Positions 35,123 to 43,611 of a DNA stretch of 64,000 nt are shown here, piece by piece. The stretch spans positions 1 through 64,000 of the forward strand of contig JBDVXK010000025.1 in assembly GCA_039964455.1 (NCBI GenBank). Direction: 5' to 3'. The first letter of the stretch is position 1. Every line of letters starts with the position of its first letter. The DNA is from CALJFL01 sp039964455 (GTDB lineage: Bacteria > Pseudomonadota > Gammaproteobacteria > Pseudomonadales > Halieaceae). The notes under the pieces were generated by a model. The model did not search any database. It was not told where the DNA came from and was given only the letters and a program-made list of their open reading frames with translations. The position numbers and the translations under genes were made by a program.

Positions 35123-36592
35123 ATGGGATTTCCACGATACAGCCCCAAACCGGCAATACACCTGCTGCTATGCGGCAGCTTGTGGGCAGGTGCACCCGGT
35201 TTTGCCAGCGAACCACATTGTCAGGTGATACCCGATTTACCAGGTGGCGCGGTGCAACCAGGCGCCGTGCATACGGGCGCGGTGCAGGCAGGCGCGGTGC
35301 AACCAGGCGCGGTGCAAACCGGCACAGATCAGAACGCCGCATCTCTATGCGAGATCGACTTTAGCAGTGACAGCGTCGCGGTTTGCCCCAAAACCTGGAG
35401 CACCAGCCCCGCCGCATTGATTTACGACCTGCAGGGTACGCAATGGGCAGAGAACGCAAGGGGTTTTGAAGCACAGGTGTGCCCCATGGGACGCAAAGCG
35501 CGAGGTCAGGCAGGCGCCGAGCTTGCGGTTTTCAAGCACTCGATGAATGGCCGCGAGACCAGCGCCACGTACGCGCCGGCAAGCCTGCTTTACCCTGCAT
35601 TGGCTCGATGGTTGGGGATGCGCATTCACATTCCCGTAGCGGCGATGCAGGAATTTCCGCGGCAATGGTACCTGCAGCGAGTTGCGCAACACGGTAAAGC
35701 CTTAACCGAAGGCAAGTCCTCGGTACGCATGCTACACGCGGCCTGGCAAGCCACAGTGGCCACATTGTCCCAGCCGGACAATTCAACAATGGCTGCTGAA
35801 ATGCTGACTGCTGACGGCGAATCGCTATGGGGCGTCAACCTGCTGTTCACTGGCAAACGCTATGGCCCTGAGGTGAATGGAACCCGGGCATCAGGCTGGG
35901 GCAAGGGGCAAAACCGTGATTTTCAAAAAACAGCGCCCTACTTGCTTCTGCGGGAAAACCAGTCTCTGGCTGAAGCAACGATCGCGGCGATAACACATGC
36001 CAGAAAAGATCCCGCAATGGCCAATGACTTGCCTGCCGCAATAAGCCACAGGCAAGTGCAATGGTGGGCGAGCGAGATCATTGAGATCGTGTTGCTCGAC
36101 TATTTGCTTGGCCAGCAGGATCGGATAGGTAACATCGATTACCAGTGGCGCTGGTTTTGGGTTGATGGCGGCCGAGTCGAATCGAGAGCCTCATCCTCCT
36201 CGCAGCCGCCAGAAGATTTGGCGAAGCTGGAGCCAGTGCGCTTGAAAGCAACTTGGCTTAACGATAACGACGCAGGCGTGCGCTCAGGCTATGCAAATTT
36301 CGCTCGCCTCACGACAATGCTGGACGGCTTTCGCCGTTTCGATCCGGCGCTATACATGCGAGTACAAGAACTGGCGGAGGATTTCAGGGAACAAGGCCAG
36401 GTATACCAGGCAATCAGCAAAGACTACCGGATTCGCAGCAAAGAACTGGCCAGCATCGCCCAACGACTCGCTGAAATTGAATCAGTTCTGACAGTTGCCT
36501 GCAGGAACGACGCCCTGCGCTGGGATATGAATCCCATGACCATCATTGGAGGCGCCGCTGAAAATCCTGTGGATATCGACTGTGATACCTAG
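35123..36592 (+). CDS. Exported atypical (HipA/FAM20-like) kinase-related protein
   Basis: About 489 residues with a signal peptide ending near GFASE, then a GAVQP-type pentapeptide repeat (about 42-66). The later part reads like an atypical kinase: a VFK lysine (Lys138) followed by TYAPASLLYPALARWLGM, then LLDYLLGQQDRIGNID with Asp333 as catalytic-loop candidate and FWVDGGRVE with Asp348 as metal-ligand candidate, and a late WLNDNDAGVR segment. This resembles FAM20C, HipA and PI4K-type signatures; similarity was judged by eye. The ATG at 35123 is preferred to a TTG at 35066. The next gene overlaps its end. Confidence 0.65.
   Translation: MGFPRYSPKPAIHLLLCGSLWAGAPGFASEPHCQVIPDLPGGAVQPGAVHTGAVQAGAVQPGAVQTGTDQNAASLCEIDFSSDSVAVCPKTWSTSPAALIYDLQGTQWAENARGFEAQVCPMGRKARGQAGAELAVFKHSMNGRETSATYAPASLLYPALARWLGMRIHIPVAAMQEFPRQWYLQRVAQHGKALTEGKSSVRMLHAAWQATVATLSQPDNSTMAAEMLTADGESLWGVNLLFTGKRYGPEVNGTRASGWGKGQNRDFQKTAPYLLLRENQSLAEATIAAITHARKDPAMANDLPAAISHRQVQWWASEIIEIVLLDYLLGQQDRIGNIDYQWRWFWVDGGRVESRASSSSQPPEDLAKLEPVRLKATWLNDNDAGVRSGYANFARLTTMLDGFRRFDPALYMRVQELAEDFREQGQVYQAISKDYRIRSKELASIAQRLAEIESVLTVACRNDALRWDMNPMTIIGGAAENPVDIDCDT
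35246..35320 (+). repeat. 15-base tandem repeat, five copies, coding for GAVQ(P/T/A)
   Basis: Five consecutive 15-base units (GGCGCGGTGCAACCA and close variants) encode GAVQP, GAVHT, GAVQA, GAVQP and GAVQT. A sixth degenerate unit (GTDQN) follows. The unit count probably varies between strains by slippage without a frameshift, since 15 is a multiple of three. Confidence 0.92.
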
Positions 36593-37520
36593 GTTTACCG
36601 GCCTGCTGCTGTCCTTACTGTTATGCACTGCAACAGTACAGGCGGCTTCATTCGTCGTCATTGCCGACCTGAACGGGCGTTACGGCAGCACGGGCTATCA
36701 TCCCCGCGTGGCTGACGCGATCAGCGAGATTATCCAGCGAGATCCAGACTTCGTTATTATCGCCGGCGACATGATCGCGGCGCAGCGCAAGCCCCTGCTG
36801 TCTGATGCGACACTGGATGATATGTGGGCGGCATTTGAAACCACCATCGCCGGGCCGCTGGCTGAGGCGGGTATACCCCTGGTGGCTACTGCAGGCAATC
36901 ACGATGCTTCAGTTTATGCCGCGTTTGAAGGGGACAGGCAGGCCTTCGCCCGATACTGGCTTGGCAAACCGGTACCAAGCTATGTTCTGCCTGACTCCAA
37001 CTATCCATGGCATTACGCCGCGGGTTTTGAAGACACCCTGGTCATCAGCCTTTATGGGACAGCTCCAGGTCCGTTGGCCGATGAACAGCAGGCATTTGCG
37101 CAGGCCACACTTGCGAAGTATGGCAGTGATTACGACAGGGTTGTCGTAACAACACACCTGCCCATCTACCCCGTAGCAAACGGTCGAGAGCGCGAGGTCT
37201 TATCGCCAGACGGCTTCAGCGGCGTAGCGCGAAACAAGCAGGTGGATTGGTACGTGAGCGGACATCATCATGCTTTTTATCCGGGCCGAGTTCACGGCAA
37301 CTTGGATGGAACCATTCATCTGGCAAGCCCGGCACTGGGTGGTAACCGGCGCAGCTGGCTCGGAACCGATGTGAAAAGCCCATTTGGCTTCGTGGAAGTA
37401 GCGCAAGATAATAGCGTCACGCTATTCAGCGCACCCGGCTTTGATCGGGGAATCCCAAGGTCGCTGCCAATGGCTATACGCCAGCTCAGACTGGCCGAAG
37501 ATTTGATCAGGGGACGCTAA
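36582..37520 (+). CDS. Exported calcineurin-like metallophosphoesterase
   Basis: About 312 residues with a signal peptide (TGLLLSLLLCTATVQA). Metallophosphoesterase blocks are AGDMIA, GNHDAS, THLPIY and SGHHHAFYPG. The first block, normally D-x-H, reads ADLNGRYG, so one metal-ligand His is Asn. It would hydrolyse phosphomonoesters or diesters in the periplasm if active. The start is uncertain: GTG at 36582 inside the preceding gene gives a clean signal peptide, while a GGAGG at 36548 could serve a rarer upstream start. It overlaps the kinase-like gene and so is likely coupled to it. Confidence 0.82.
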   Translation: MIPRFTGLLLSLLLCTATVQAASFVVIADLNGRYGSTGYHPRVADAISEIIQRDPDFVIIAGDMIAAQRKPLLSDATLDDMWAAFETTIAGPLAEAGIPLVATAGNHDASVYAAFEGDRQAFARYWLGKPVPSYVLPDSNYPWHYAAGFEDTLVISLYGTAPGPLADEQQAFAQATLAKYGSDYDRVVVTTHLPIYPVANGREREVLSPDGFSGVARNKQVDWYVSGHHHAFYPGRVHGNLDGTIHLASPALGGNRRSWLGTDVKSPFGFVEVAQDNSVTLFSAPGFDRGIPRSLPMAIRQLRLAEDLIRGR

Positions 37521-37543
37521 TAGCAGGCGCCAGGCGTATCTGT

Positions 37544-37948
37544 TTATGTAGCGGCCGCTGACATTGCCAGGTCAAAGCCCAGAGCCCGTGCCTGCTTGCG
37601 CATTTCTTCGCGTTCCTGCGACGTAGCGGTAGCAATCCAAAGATTGGTGCAGCGCGTTCCCGTGCGACAAAACGCCAGCACGGCTTTATCCTGCTGGTGG
37701 AGCAAGCTCGCCATTTCATCGACGCCAGGCCCCGGGAAGTTTCCTGCAGTAACCGGCAGGTGGTGGTACTCCAGGCCCGCAGCAAGCGCTGCAGCTTTCA
37801 CGTCATCACTAGGGGGCTGGCCTTCAACCTCATTGTCAGGACGGTTGTTTATCAGAACCTTGTAACCCTGTGCGACAATCGTCGGAATGTCTTCCGGAAG
37901 AACCTGCTCACTCACGGCCACATGTTCCGCCAGTTTTATAATCTTCAC
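37544..37948 (-). CDS. Beta-lactamase-hydrolase-like (DUF442/TIGR01244) phosphatase domain protein
   Basis: A 134-residue protein with the dual-specificity-phosphatase fold. The PTP-like signature CRTGTR places the nucleophile at Cys94 and the phosphate-binding Arg at 99; LPVTAGNFPGPGVDEM is typical of the BLH/DUF442 group. In other bacteria this domain is fused to a sulfide-oxidising dioxygenase-type metallo-beta-lactamase domain; here it is alone. GTG start at 37948 has GAGGAGAC upstream. It lies 78 bases after the enoyl-CoA hydratase on the same strand. Confidence 0.85.
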   Translation of the reverse strand: MKIIKLAEHVAVSEQVLPEDIPTIVAQGYKVLINNRPDNEVEGQPPSDDVKAAALAAGLEYHHLPVTAGNFPGPGVDEMASLLHQQDKAVLAFCRTGTRCTNLWIATATSQEREEMRKQARALGFDLAMSAAAT

Positions 37949-38026
37949 ACTGTCTCCTCAGGGCTTATCTATATAAATAAACACGTTTCTTCGAGCTAGA
38001 ATGCAAAACTCGGTTCTGCGTAAAGT

Positions 38027-38833
38027 TTACTCACCTCTAAAGTCGGGCGAACGTTTCTCACGAAATGCTCGTGTGCCCTCTCTCGCATCCTTGCTCATCA
38101 TAACATCCGCGGACTGTTGCATCTCATAGTGAAACGCCTCTGCCCAGGGCAATGTATGGGTTTCCAGCGCGGTGCGCTTTATGGCCTGTAATGCAAGAGG
38201 AGACTGACTACAGACTCTATCGGCGAACTCCTGCGCTTTACCCAGCAACGACTGCGCCGAAACCACACTGGATAACAGGCCCATCTGCAGCGCTTCAGGC
38301 GCCGTAACGGGCTCGCCGCCCAAAAGAATACGCATTGCATGCGCCCACGGGAGCTGCCTGGCAAGGCGCACCATGGAGCCAGCACCTGGAACTACACCAA
38401 CTTTGGGCTCTGGCAGGGCAAATACAGCATGCTCTGCAGCGATCCTGATATCTGTAGCTTGCAGCAACTCAGTACCACCGCCCAGTGCCCGACCATTAAC
38501 GGCGGCTATAACAGGTTTATACAGGGGCTCCTCTTTCAGCATCACTCGATCGACGATAAGAGGGTCAGCCAATAGCCGCTCCTCCGCCGGGGTCTGTGGC
38601 TGACGTTCGCCGGTCCACAATGGAATAACTTCGGCAAGGTCTCCGCCACAACAAAAGTCTTCCTCGCCCGCGGCCGTGACAACCGCAACGCGAATATCGG
38701 CGTCATTGCGAACCTCTTGCCATGCATCTGCCAATGCCAGCAACAGCTCACCGTTTAGCATATTCTTGTTGGCAGGACGATTCAGCGTCAGCCAGGCCTG
38801 ATGCCCACGTTTTTCAAAAAGTAAAACGCTCAT
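38027..38833 (-). CDS. Enoyl-CoA hydratase/isomerase family protein
   Basis: Crotonase-fold enzyme, 268 residues. The oxyanion-hole region is GRALGGGTEL and both catalytic glutamates of true hydratases are present at Glu122 and Glu142 (LPEPKVGVVPGAG), which supports hydration of a 2-enoyl-CoA. The length and family match are good, but the acyl group is unknown. No thiolase or dehydrogenase gene is adjacent. Confidence 0.88.
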   Translation of the reverse strand: MSVLLFEKRGHQAWLTLNRPANKNMLNGELLLALADAWQEVRNDADIRVAVVTAAGEEDFCCGGDLAEVIPLWTGERQPQTPAEERLLADPLIVDRVMLKEEPLYKPVIAAVNGRALGGGTELLQATDIRIAAEHAVFALPEPKVGVVPGAGSMVRLARQLPWAHAMRILLGGEPVTAPEALQMGLLSSVVSAQSLLGKAQEFADRVCSQSPLALQAIKRTALETHTLPWAEAFHYEMQQSADVMMSKDAREGTRAFREKRSPDFRGE

Positions 38834-38911
38834 GACCGGCCCGCTAGCGAGGCAGACCGGCGCGGAGGCTGGCGCATTATTTGGCCATATGAGTACATAC
38901 CCTGCCGCAAG

Positions 38912-40819
38912 CTACTTTGCCTCCGGCGTGTACCAGATCGGTGAAGTGTAGGCGCGCTCCTGCGTCTTAAGTTTCACGTCGTCGTCCAGTTCGATTCCAA
39001 AGCGTATGGCATCGTAGGCTGTCCAGCGAGGCGTAGGTATTTCCAGAACACGCGTGTAGTAGAACGCGTCCCGTGCAGGGTCAAACTCCGGGTCCTGCCA
39101 ATACGTCACCAACTCCGCCGCACCAATGGTATTGGTCCATGTGGGCACACTCAGGTCAACAGTATCGCCAACAGGAGGCAGTTTGCCGTTCTTGCCTGGC
39201 CGGCGATCACCTGCCCAGGCAACGTCATAGACTTTCTCATGGGAGACACCGTCTTGGTCGACCCAGCCCTTGATGATCTGGATACGGTCCAGATTGGCTC
39301 CCTCCGGGTCACGCAGTGCCCAGACCAAAAAGCCCGGCACCTCACCTTTGCCAGCCGCAGCGAGATCTCCACCCATGGGAACACCCTTGGAATACCCTAC
39401 AGCCGCGAGGTCTCTGCCGGCAATGTCAGCAGAGCCGAACTGATATCCGCCAAAAAAGCGTACCTGTATGCGCGGCCCGGTAGTGGCATATGTCTCACGT
39501 CGCTCCATGGCATCAAAAATTGCACCACGCGTATTCGTTCTCGCCCACACTGCGGTGGGCCCCGGCGAGGCATATTGCCAACCCTTGTAGGCGACACCCA
39601 GCGCTTCATTCGCCTTGGCCAGTTTCATGGCACGCTCTGGCGAGGGCTCCATCCAGGTAAATGCGCCGAAAAAATTATCGTCAAAACTTGTCGATAAGCC
39701 AGTATGGATATCGGAGCCACCAACAAAGCCGAGTTTGAAAGGGTTGATTCCGTCTTGCTGCCTGAAGGCAAGGCCATTACGCAGGGCAGCCCTCACATAC
39801 TCGGTTTTCATCATCTCGGGGGTCTTGGCTTCTGTCATATCGAGGTTAGCCCAATCCCACCGTTCGTAATCGGCGAACTCATCATCAGGCGAGAGGCTGG
39901 GGTGGGTTTCACTGTCTCCCTTGGTCTGCCCCATCTCTACCAGCCTTTCCCACTTGTGGCGGCTAGCAAGATACTGCTCATCATATGCAGCACCGTCTTC
40001 AAAATCATTCTGCAGGGCAAACATGATGCCATTGGAGAGGTTGGAGTTATGGGGAATAGCCAACACATCACCGCCTGTGGTCGACTCGTAATCCTCAAGC
40101 CACTTCCAAAGGTCACGCGGATCCGGACTGCCCTGCGGTGGCGTCATGGTAAAAGGCAGCTTTTGCAGAGCACGCTCAGCACCGTCACGATAAATAACAT
40201 TGCGATGTAGATTGTTACCCTTTATCAGGGAGGTCCACTCATAGGCGATCAAGGTGGTAAATTCGCCCGGCTTGTTAAACTCTTCAGCGGCTGCCACAAG
40301 GCCGCGCCAGGTCGCTTCGTAGCCAGGATTACCCGGTTGATAGTTAAGCACCGGTGACAACTCGCCTTGGCTGAAGAGTCGTATCATCTCAATGGATGCA
40401 GCTTTGGCTCGATCACCACCCGCATTAAACTCTTCATAAAAGTGTTTGCCTTGCTCATCTTCAAGAAGCGCCGGGGCACCCCGAAGAATGTCAGTGAACG
40501 CGCCCATGCCATCCGTGTGCTCGGTCAGGGCAAAAAAATCGAAAGGCCGGGCAAGCGCCACTGGCTGACCGGTGTTGGAACTTAACTGCTCGCCAGCAGC
40601 AAAGCGATAGACATCTCGCGGCATTAAACGCGTACCGCCACCGCCTGCATCTGCTGACAGCGCCGAATGGACGTGGGTTTCACCGAACAGCAGTTGCGTG
40701 GGGAAATCCCGCTGCGCGTAGGGTGAGTAGACCCCCTCTGCTGCCGCCGCAATGACAGTTGCGGAAACAAGTGACAGGGCCACCGTCAGTTGGCCAAACA
40801 ATCTTGCCGTCGTAGTCAT
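38912..40819 (-). CDS. Exported DUF3604 protein (PHP-like metal-dependent hydrolase candidate), copy 1
   Basis: A 635-residue periplasmic protein with a signal peptide to about residue 27. Metal-site-like motifs include GETHVHSALS (His49, His51), LTEHTDGMG, AIPHNSNLSNG and GFVGGSDIHTG, matching the amidohydrolase/PHP-like character of DUF3604. The C-terminal third carries the conserved LDRIQIIKGWVD and YYTRVLEIPTPRW segments. Function is not established for the family. A paralogue lies at 41748, on the far side of a lipoprotein gene. Confidence 0.88.
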   Translation of the reverse strand: MTTTARLFGQLTVALSLVSATVIAAAAEGVYSPYAQRDFPTQLLFGETHVHSALSADAGGGGTRLMPRDVYRFAAGEQLSSNTGQPVALARPFDFFALTEHTDGMGAFTDILRGAPALLEDEQGKHFYEEFNAGGDRAKAASIEMIRLFSQGELSPVLNYQPGNPGYEATWRGLVAAAEEFNKPGEFTTLIAYEWTSLIKGNNLHRNVIYRDGAERALQKLPFTMTPPQGSPDPRDLWKWLEDYESTTGGDVLAIPHNSNLSNGIMFALQNDFEDGAAYDEQYLASRHKWERLVEMGQTKGDSETHPSLSPDDEFADYERWDWANLDMTEAKTPEMMKTEYVRAALRNGLAFRQQDGINPFKLGFVGGSDIHTGLSTSFDDNFFGAFTWMEPSPERAMKLAKANEALGVAYKGWQYASPGPTAVWARTNTRGAIFDAMERRETYATTGPRIQVRFFGGYQFGSADIAGRDLAAVGYSKGVPMGGDLAAAGKGEVPGFLVWALRDPEGANLDRIQIIKGWVDQDGVSHEKVYDVAWAGDRRPGKNGKLPPVGDTVDLSVPTWTNTIGAAELVTYWQDPEFDPARDAFYYTRVLEIPTPRWTAYDAIRFGIELDDDVKLKTQERAYTSPIWYTPEAK

Positions 40820-40837
40820 AATCTAATCGCCCTGTGT

Positions 40838-40948
40838 CTAGAACTTCAGTACCGCTTTCAGGAACAGCGTATCACCCTCTGCCCTGACACCAAACGGTAG
40901 ACACAATAGCCCTATGCCAATGGCTAAGCGTCTAAACGCCGGGGGCAT
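40838..40948 (-). CDS. Possible 36-residue exported peptide or outer-membrane-protein remnant
   Basis: A short frame just upstream of DUF3604 copy 1 starts at ATG 40948. It has a basic segment (AFRR), a hydrophobic core (LAIGIGLLCLPFGVRA) and ends DTLFLKAVLKF with a terminal Phe, as outer-membrane barrels do. It could be a small exported peptide, or the decayed end of a barrel gene. The frame is short enough to arise by chance, and there is no clear ribosome-binding site. Confidence 0.3.
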   Translation of the reverse strand: MPPAFRRLAIGIGLLCLPFGVRAEGDTLFLKAVLKF

Positions 40949-40957
40949 GATTCAGGC

Positions 40958-41641
40958 TTACAATGAGCGAATGCTATCCAGGCCCTGCCGCAGAAGGTCG
41001 GCCCAGCGATTCAGTGTGCGTTCGGCCTCGGCCTTATTGCTGACACTGCTTGTCCACTCGATACGACCGGTATCTCTGGCGCGCCTGCGATCAACAATAC
41101 GATAAAGCACCTGTCCTGTTGTCGCATCCGACACATCCATGCTCAGTGTCATCTCGCCGGCCGAGGTGGTGTAGCTGCGAGACCTGCCGGCGGACATGGT
41201 GTCGGGGGCATTGATATCCAAATTAATTATGGAGGGCGTCAGAACCAGCACCTGCTCACCGTCGGCGAATGCATCAACCAAATTGTATGCGGGCTCTGCC
41301 AGCAAAGCGCTAACGAATTTCTCTGTGCACAACTCACCCAGTCGGTCCTTGATACGGTCGACATCGCGCTGGGTTACACGATCACTCAGATCGAGTCGGT
41401 TTTCATTTTGCTGACGTAGCCAGTTCTTCTTGAAGGAAACAGTGCAATCCTCGACCCCAAACTCGGTATAACCACTCAGGTCGACACCTGGTCGTTGATA
41501 GACCTCCTCGAACTTGGTGTCTGCAAGCAGATGAAGACCATCAGAACTTACCGATGGTGCTGACGACTGGGTGGAGGCACAAGCACTCACCGCCAGAACA
41601 AGCATCACTAGAGATACTTTGTGTAATAGATTTATCGACAT
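40958..41641 (-). CDS. DUF3313 family lipoprotein
   Basis: A 227-residue protein with a lipobox (VSACA, Cys at about 21), so anchored in the outer or inner membrane facing the periplasm. The DUF3313 signature is seen in GVDLSGYTEFGVEDC, and in VLTPSIINLDINAPD and RARDTGRIEWTSS downstream. Function unknown; relatives are often near efflux or envelope-stress genes. It lies between two DUF3604 genes and is divergent from the second one. Confidence 0.85.
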   Translation of the reverse strand: MSINLLHKVSLVMLVLAVSACASTQSSAPSVSSDGLHLLADTKFEEVYQRPGVDLSGYTEFGVEDCTVSFKKNWLRQQNENRLDLSDRVTQRDVDRIKDRLGELCTEKFVSALLAEPAYNLVDAFADGEQVLVLTPSIINLDINAPDTMSAGRSRSYTTSAGEMTLSMDVSDATTGQVLYRIVDRRRARDTGRIEWTSSVSNKAEAERTLNRWADLLRQGLDSIRSL

Positions 41642-41747
41642 GAGGCGGACTCCCTAACTATTCTAATCAGCAAAGATTGATGCGAGACTATAGTTCAACT
41701 TCATGGATTTGCCTACCAAGCCCGGCTGACTCCAAAAAGGATCAACA

Positions 41748-43562
41748 ATGAATACTCACCACGTGCTGGCGTCACTGCTGTTGACCGCGAATCTCGGCCA
41801 TATCTCTGGCTCCATGGCGGCCGATATTGAGCAGAATAGCTCGAGGAATTTGTACTACGGCGAAACCCACATGCACACGGCCTACTCGCTGGACGCGTTC
41901 ATCGGTGGCACACGCCAGGCCCCCAGCGACGCTTATCGCGCAGCACGCGGAGAACGTGTTGTGGTCAACGGCCAGCCCCACCAGATTCGCCGGCCGCTGG
42001 ACTTCGCGGCGGTCACCGATCACGCAGAGTATATGGGGGAAATGTACTCTGCACTGAATAGCAACGCGCCTGGCCACGATAATCCATTGATCAAAGAGCT
42101 ACTCGGCCTTGATGATATCAAGGAGCGGGAGCAGTGGTTTTACAAATACGTCATCAGCAATAACCGTGGCGACAAACCCGGACACACTGAGTTCTTCGCT
42201 GGAGAGGACACCGTTAAAAGTGCCTGGCAGCTAGCCATAGATGCCGCGCAGGCACATTACAAGCCAGGGCAATTCACTACATTTATCGCCTACGAATGGA
42301 GCGGCGCGCCCAAGGGCGCAAACCTCCACCGCAATGTGTTATTCCGAGGTGACAAAGCACCAGACATGCCCATGAGCTACATCGATGTAAACAGAGAGGA
42401 CGGCCTCTGGGCCTGGCTGGCGACTCTTGAGGGCGACGGGATACGGGGCATGGCGATTCCCCACAACTCGAATGCCAGTAAAGGCATGATGTTTCCTGAC
42501 ACCACTGCCGCTGGCAACCCAATAGACCTGGAATATGCGCAGACCCGGGAACACTTCGAGCGCGCCATTGAGATGATGCAGGTTAAGGGCAACTCAGAGG
42601 TACATCGGAATTTTTGGGCTGCCGACGAGTTCGCTGATTTTGAGAATGCGGACTCCATGGCGGAGCACAGTGGACGAGTGCCAGAGAAGCGCAACTTTGT
42701 GCGCAGCGGTGTGACCAAGGGACTGGCGCTGGAAGAAAAACTGGGGGTAAACCCTTTCAAACTTGGCTTCGTGGGCGGCACGGACAATCACAACGGCATG
42801 ATGAGTGATGTCGATGAAGACAACTTTGTCGGAGCCCACGGCCCTGAAGACGGGTCAGTGCAGGAGCGCAGAGACGGCCAGGTAACGAGCTGGTTGGACA
42901 GCAAAGATCTTTCAATCGGCTCACTGACTGCAGTATGGGCACAAAGCAACACCCGGGAAGACATTTGGGATGCTATCCACGACAGGGAAACCTTTGCGAC
43001 CAGCGGCCCGCGTATTGCAGTGAGGATGTTTGGAGGCTGGCAATTTCCCGAGGATATGCATACACGAGCTGATGTTGTCGAACACGGCTACCGCAAAGGC
43101 GTGCCCATGGGCGGCGACCTGAAAAAACGCAAAGGTAATCATGCTCCGCGTTTTGTTGTCATGGCTAACAAAGACCCACTGGGCGCCAACCTCGACAGGG
43201 TCCAGATCGTAAAGGGCTGGGTAGACGACAAGGGGCAGCTGCAGGACAAAGTCTTTGATGTTTCGTGGTCGGGTGACAGAAAATCCGGGCAAAACGGAAA
43301 ACTGCCTGCGGTTGGATCAACCGTCGACCTCACAACGGCGACTTACAGGAACGACATCGGCGAGGCCACGCTTGGCACCGTATGGCAGGATCCTGAATTT
43401 GATAGCAGTCGACCGGCACTCTATTACGCTCGTGTGATAGAAATACCCACTCCACGCTGGTCAACCTATGATGCGGTCCGGGCAGGGCTGCCTCTGCTGT
43501 CAGATGTTCCCGCAACAATTCAGGAACGAGCCTGGACCTCACCAATCTGGTATCGTCCCTGA
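41748..43562 (+). CDS. Exported DUF3604 protein, copy 2
   Basis: A 604-residue paralogue of the protein at 38912, with signal peptide, GETHMHTAYS (His41, His43), TDHAEYMGEM, AIPHNSNASKGMM and GFVGGTDNHNG. The two share the same end motifs (LDRVQIVKGWVDD, ARVIEIPTPRW). Here the upstream AAAAGGATCAACA gives a good ribosome-binding site. The pairs of His and Asp residues fit a metal-dependent hydrolase. It is followed by the small HEWFH membrane protein gene 49 bases downstream. Confidence 0.88.
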   Translation: MNTHHVLASLLLTANLGHISGSMAADIEQNSSRNLYYGETHMHTAYSLDAFIGGTRQAPSDAYRAARGERVVVNGQPHQIRRPLDFAAVTDHAEYMGEMYSALNSNAPGHDNPLIKELLGLDDIKEREQWFYKYVISNNRGDKPGHTEFFAGEDTVKSAWQLAIDAAQAHYKPGQFTTFIAYEWSGAPKGANLHRNVLFRGDKAPDMPMSYIDVNREDGLWAWLATLEGDGIRGMAIPHNSNASKGMMFPDTTAAGNPIDLEYAQTREHFERAIEMMQVKGNSEVHRNFWAADEFADFENADSMAEHSGRVPEKRNFVRSGVTKGLALEEKLGVNPFKLGFVGGTDNHNGMMSDVDEDNFVGAHGPEDGSVQERRDGQVTSWLDSKDLSIGSLTAVWAQSNTREDIWDAIHDRETFATSGPRIAVRMFGGWQFPEDMHTRADVVEHGYRKGVPMGGDLKKRKGNHAPRFVVMANKDPLGANLDRVQIVKGWVDDKGQLQDKVFDVSWSGDRKSGQNGKLPAVGSTVDLTTATYRNDIGEATLGTVWQDPEFDSSRPALYYARVIEIPTPRWSTYDAVRAGLPLLSDVPATIQERAWTSPIWYRP

Positions 43563-43611
43563 CACCGCAGCAGCGCCAGCGTACCCATTTTCCTAACAAC
43601 GAGATAACACC

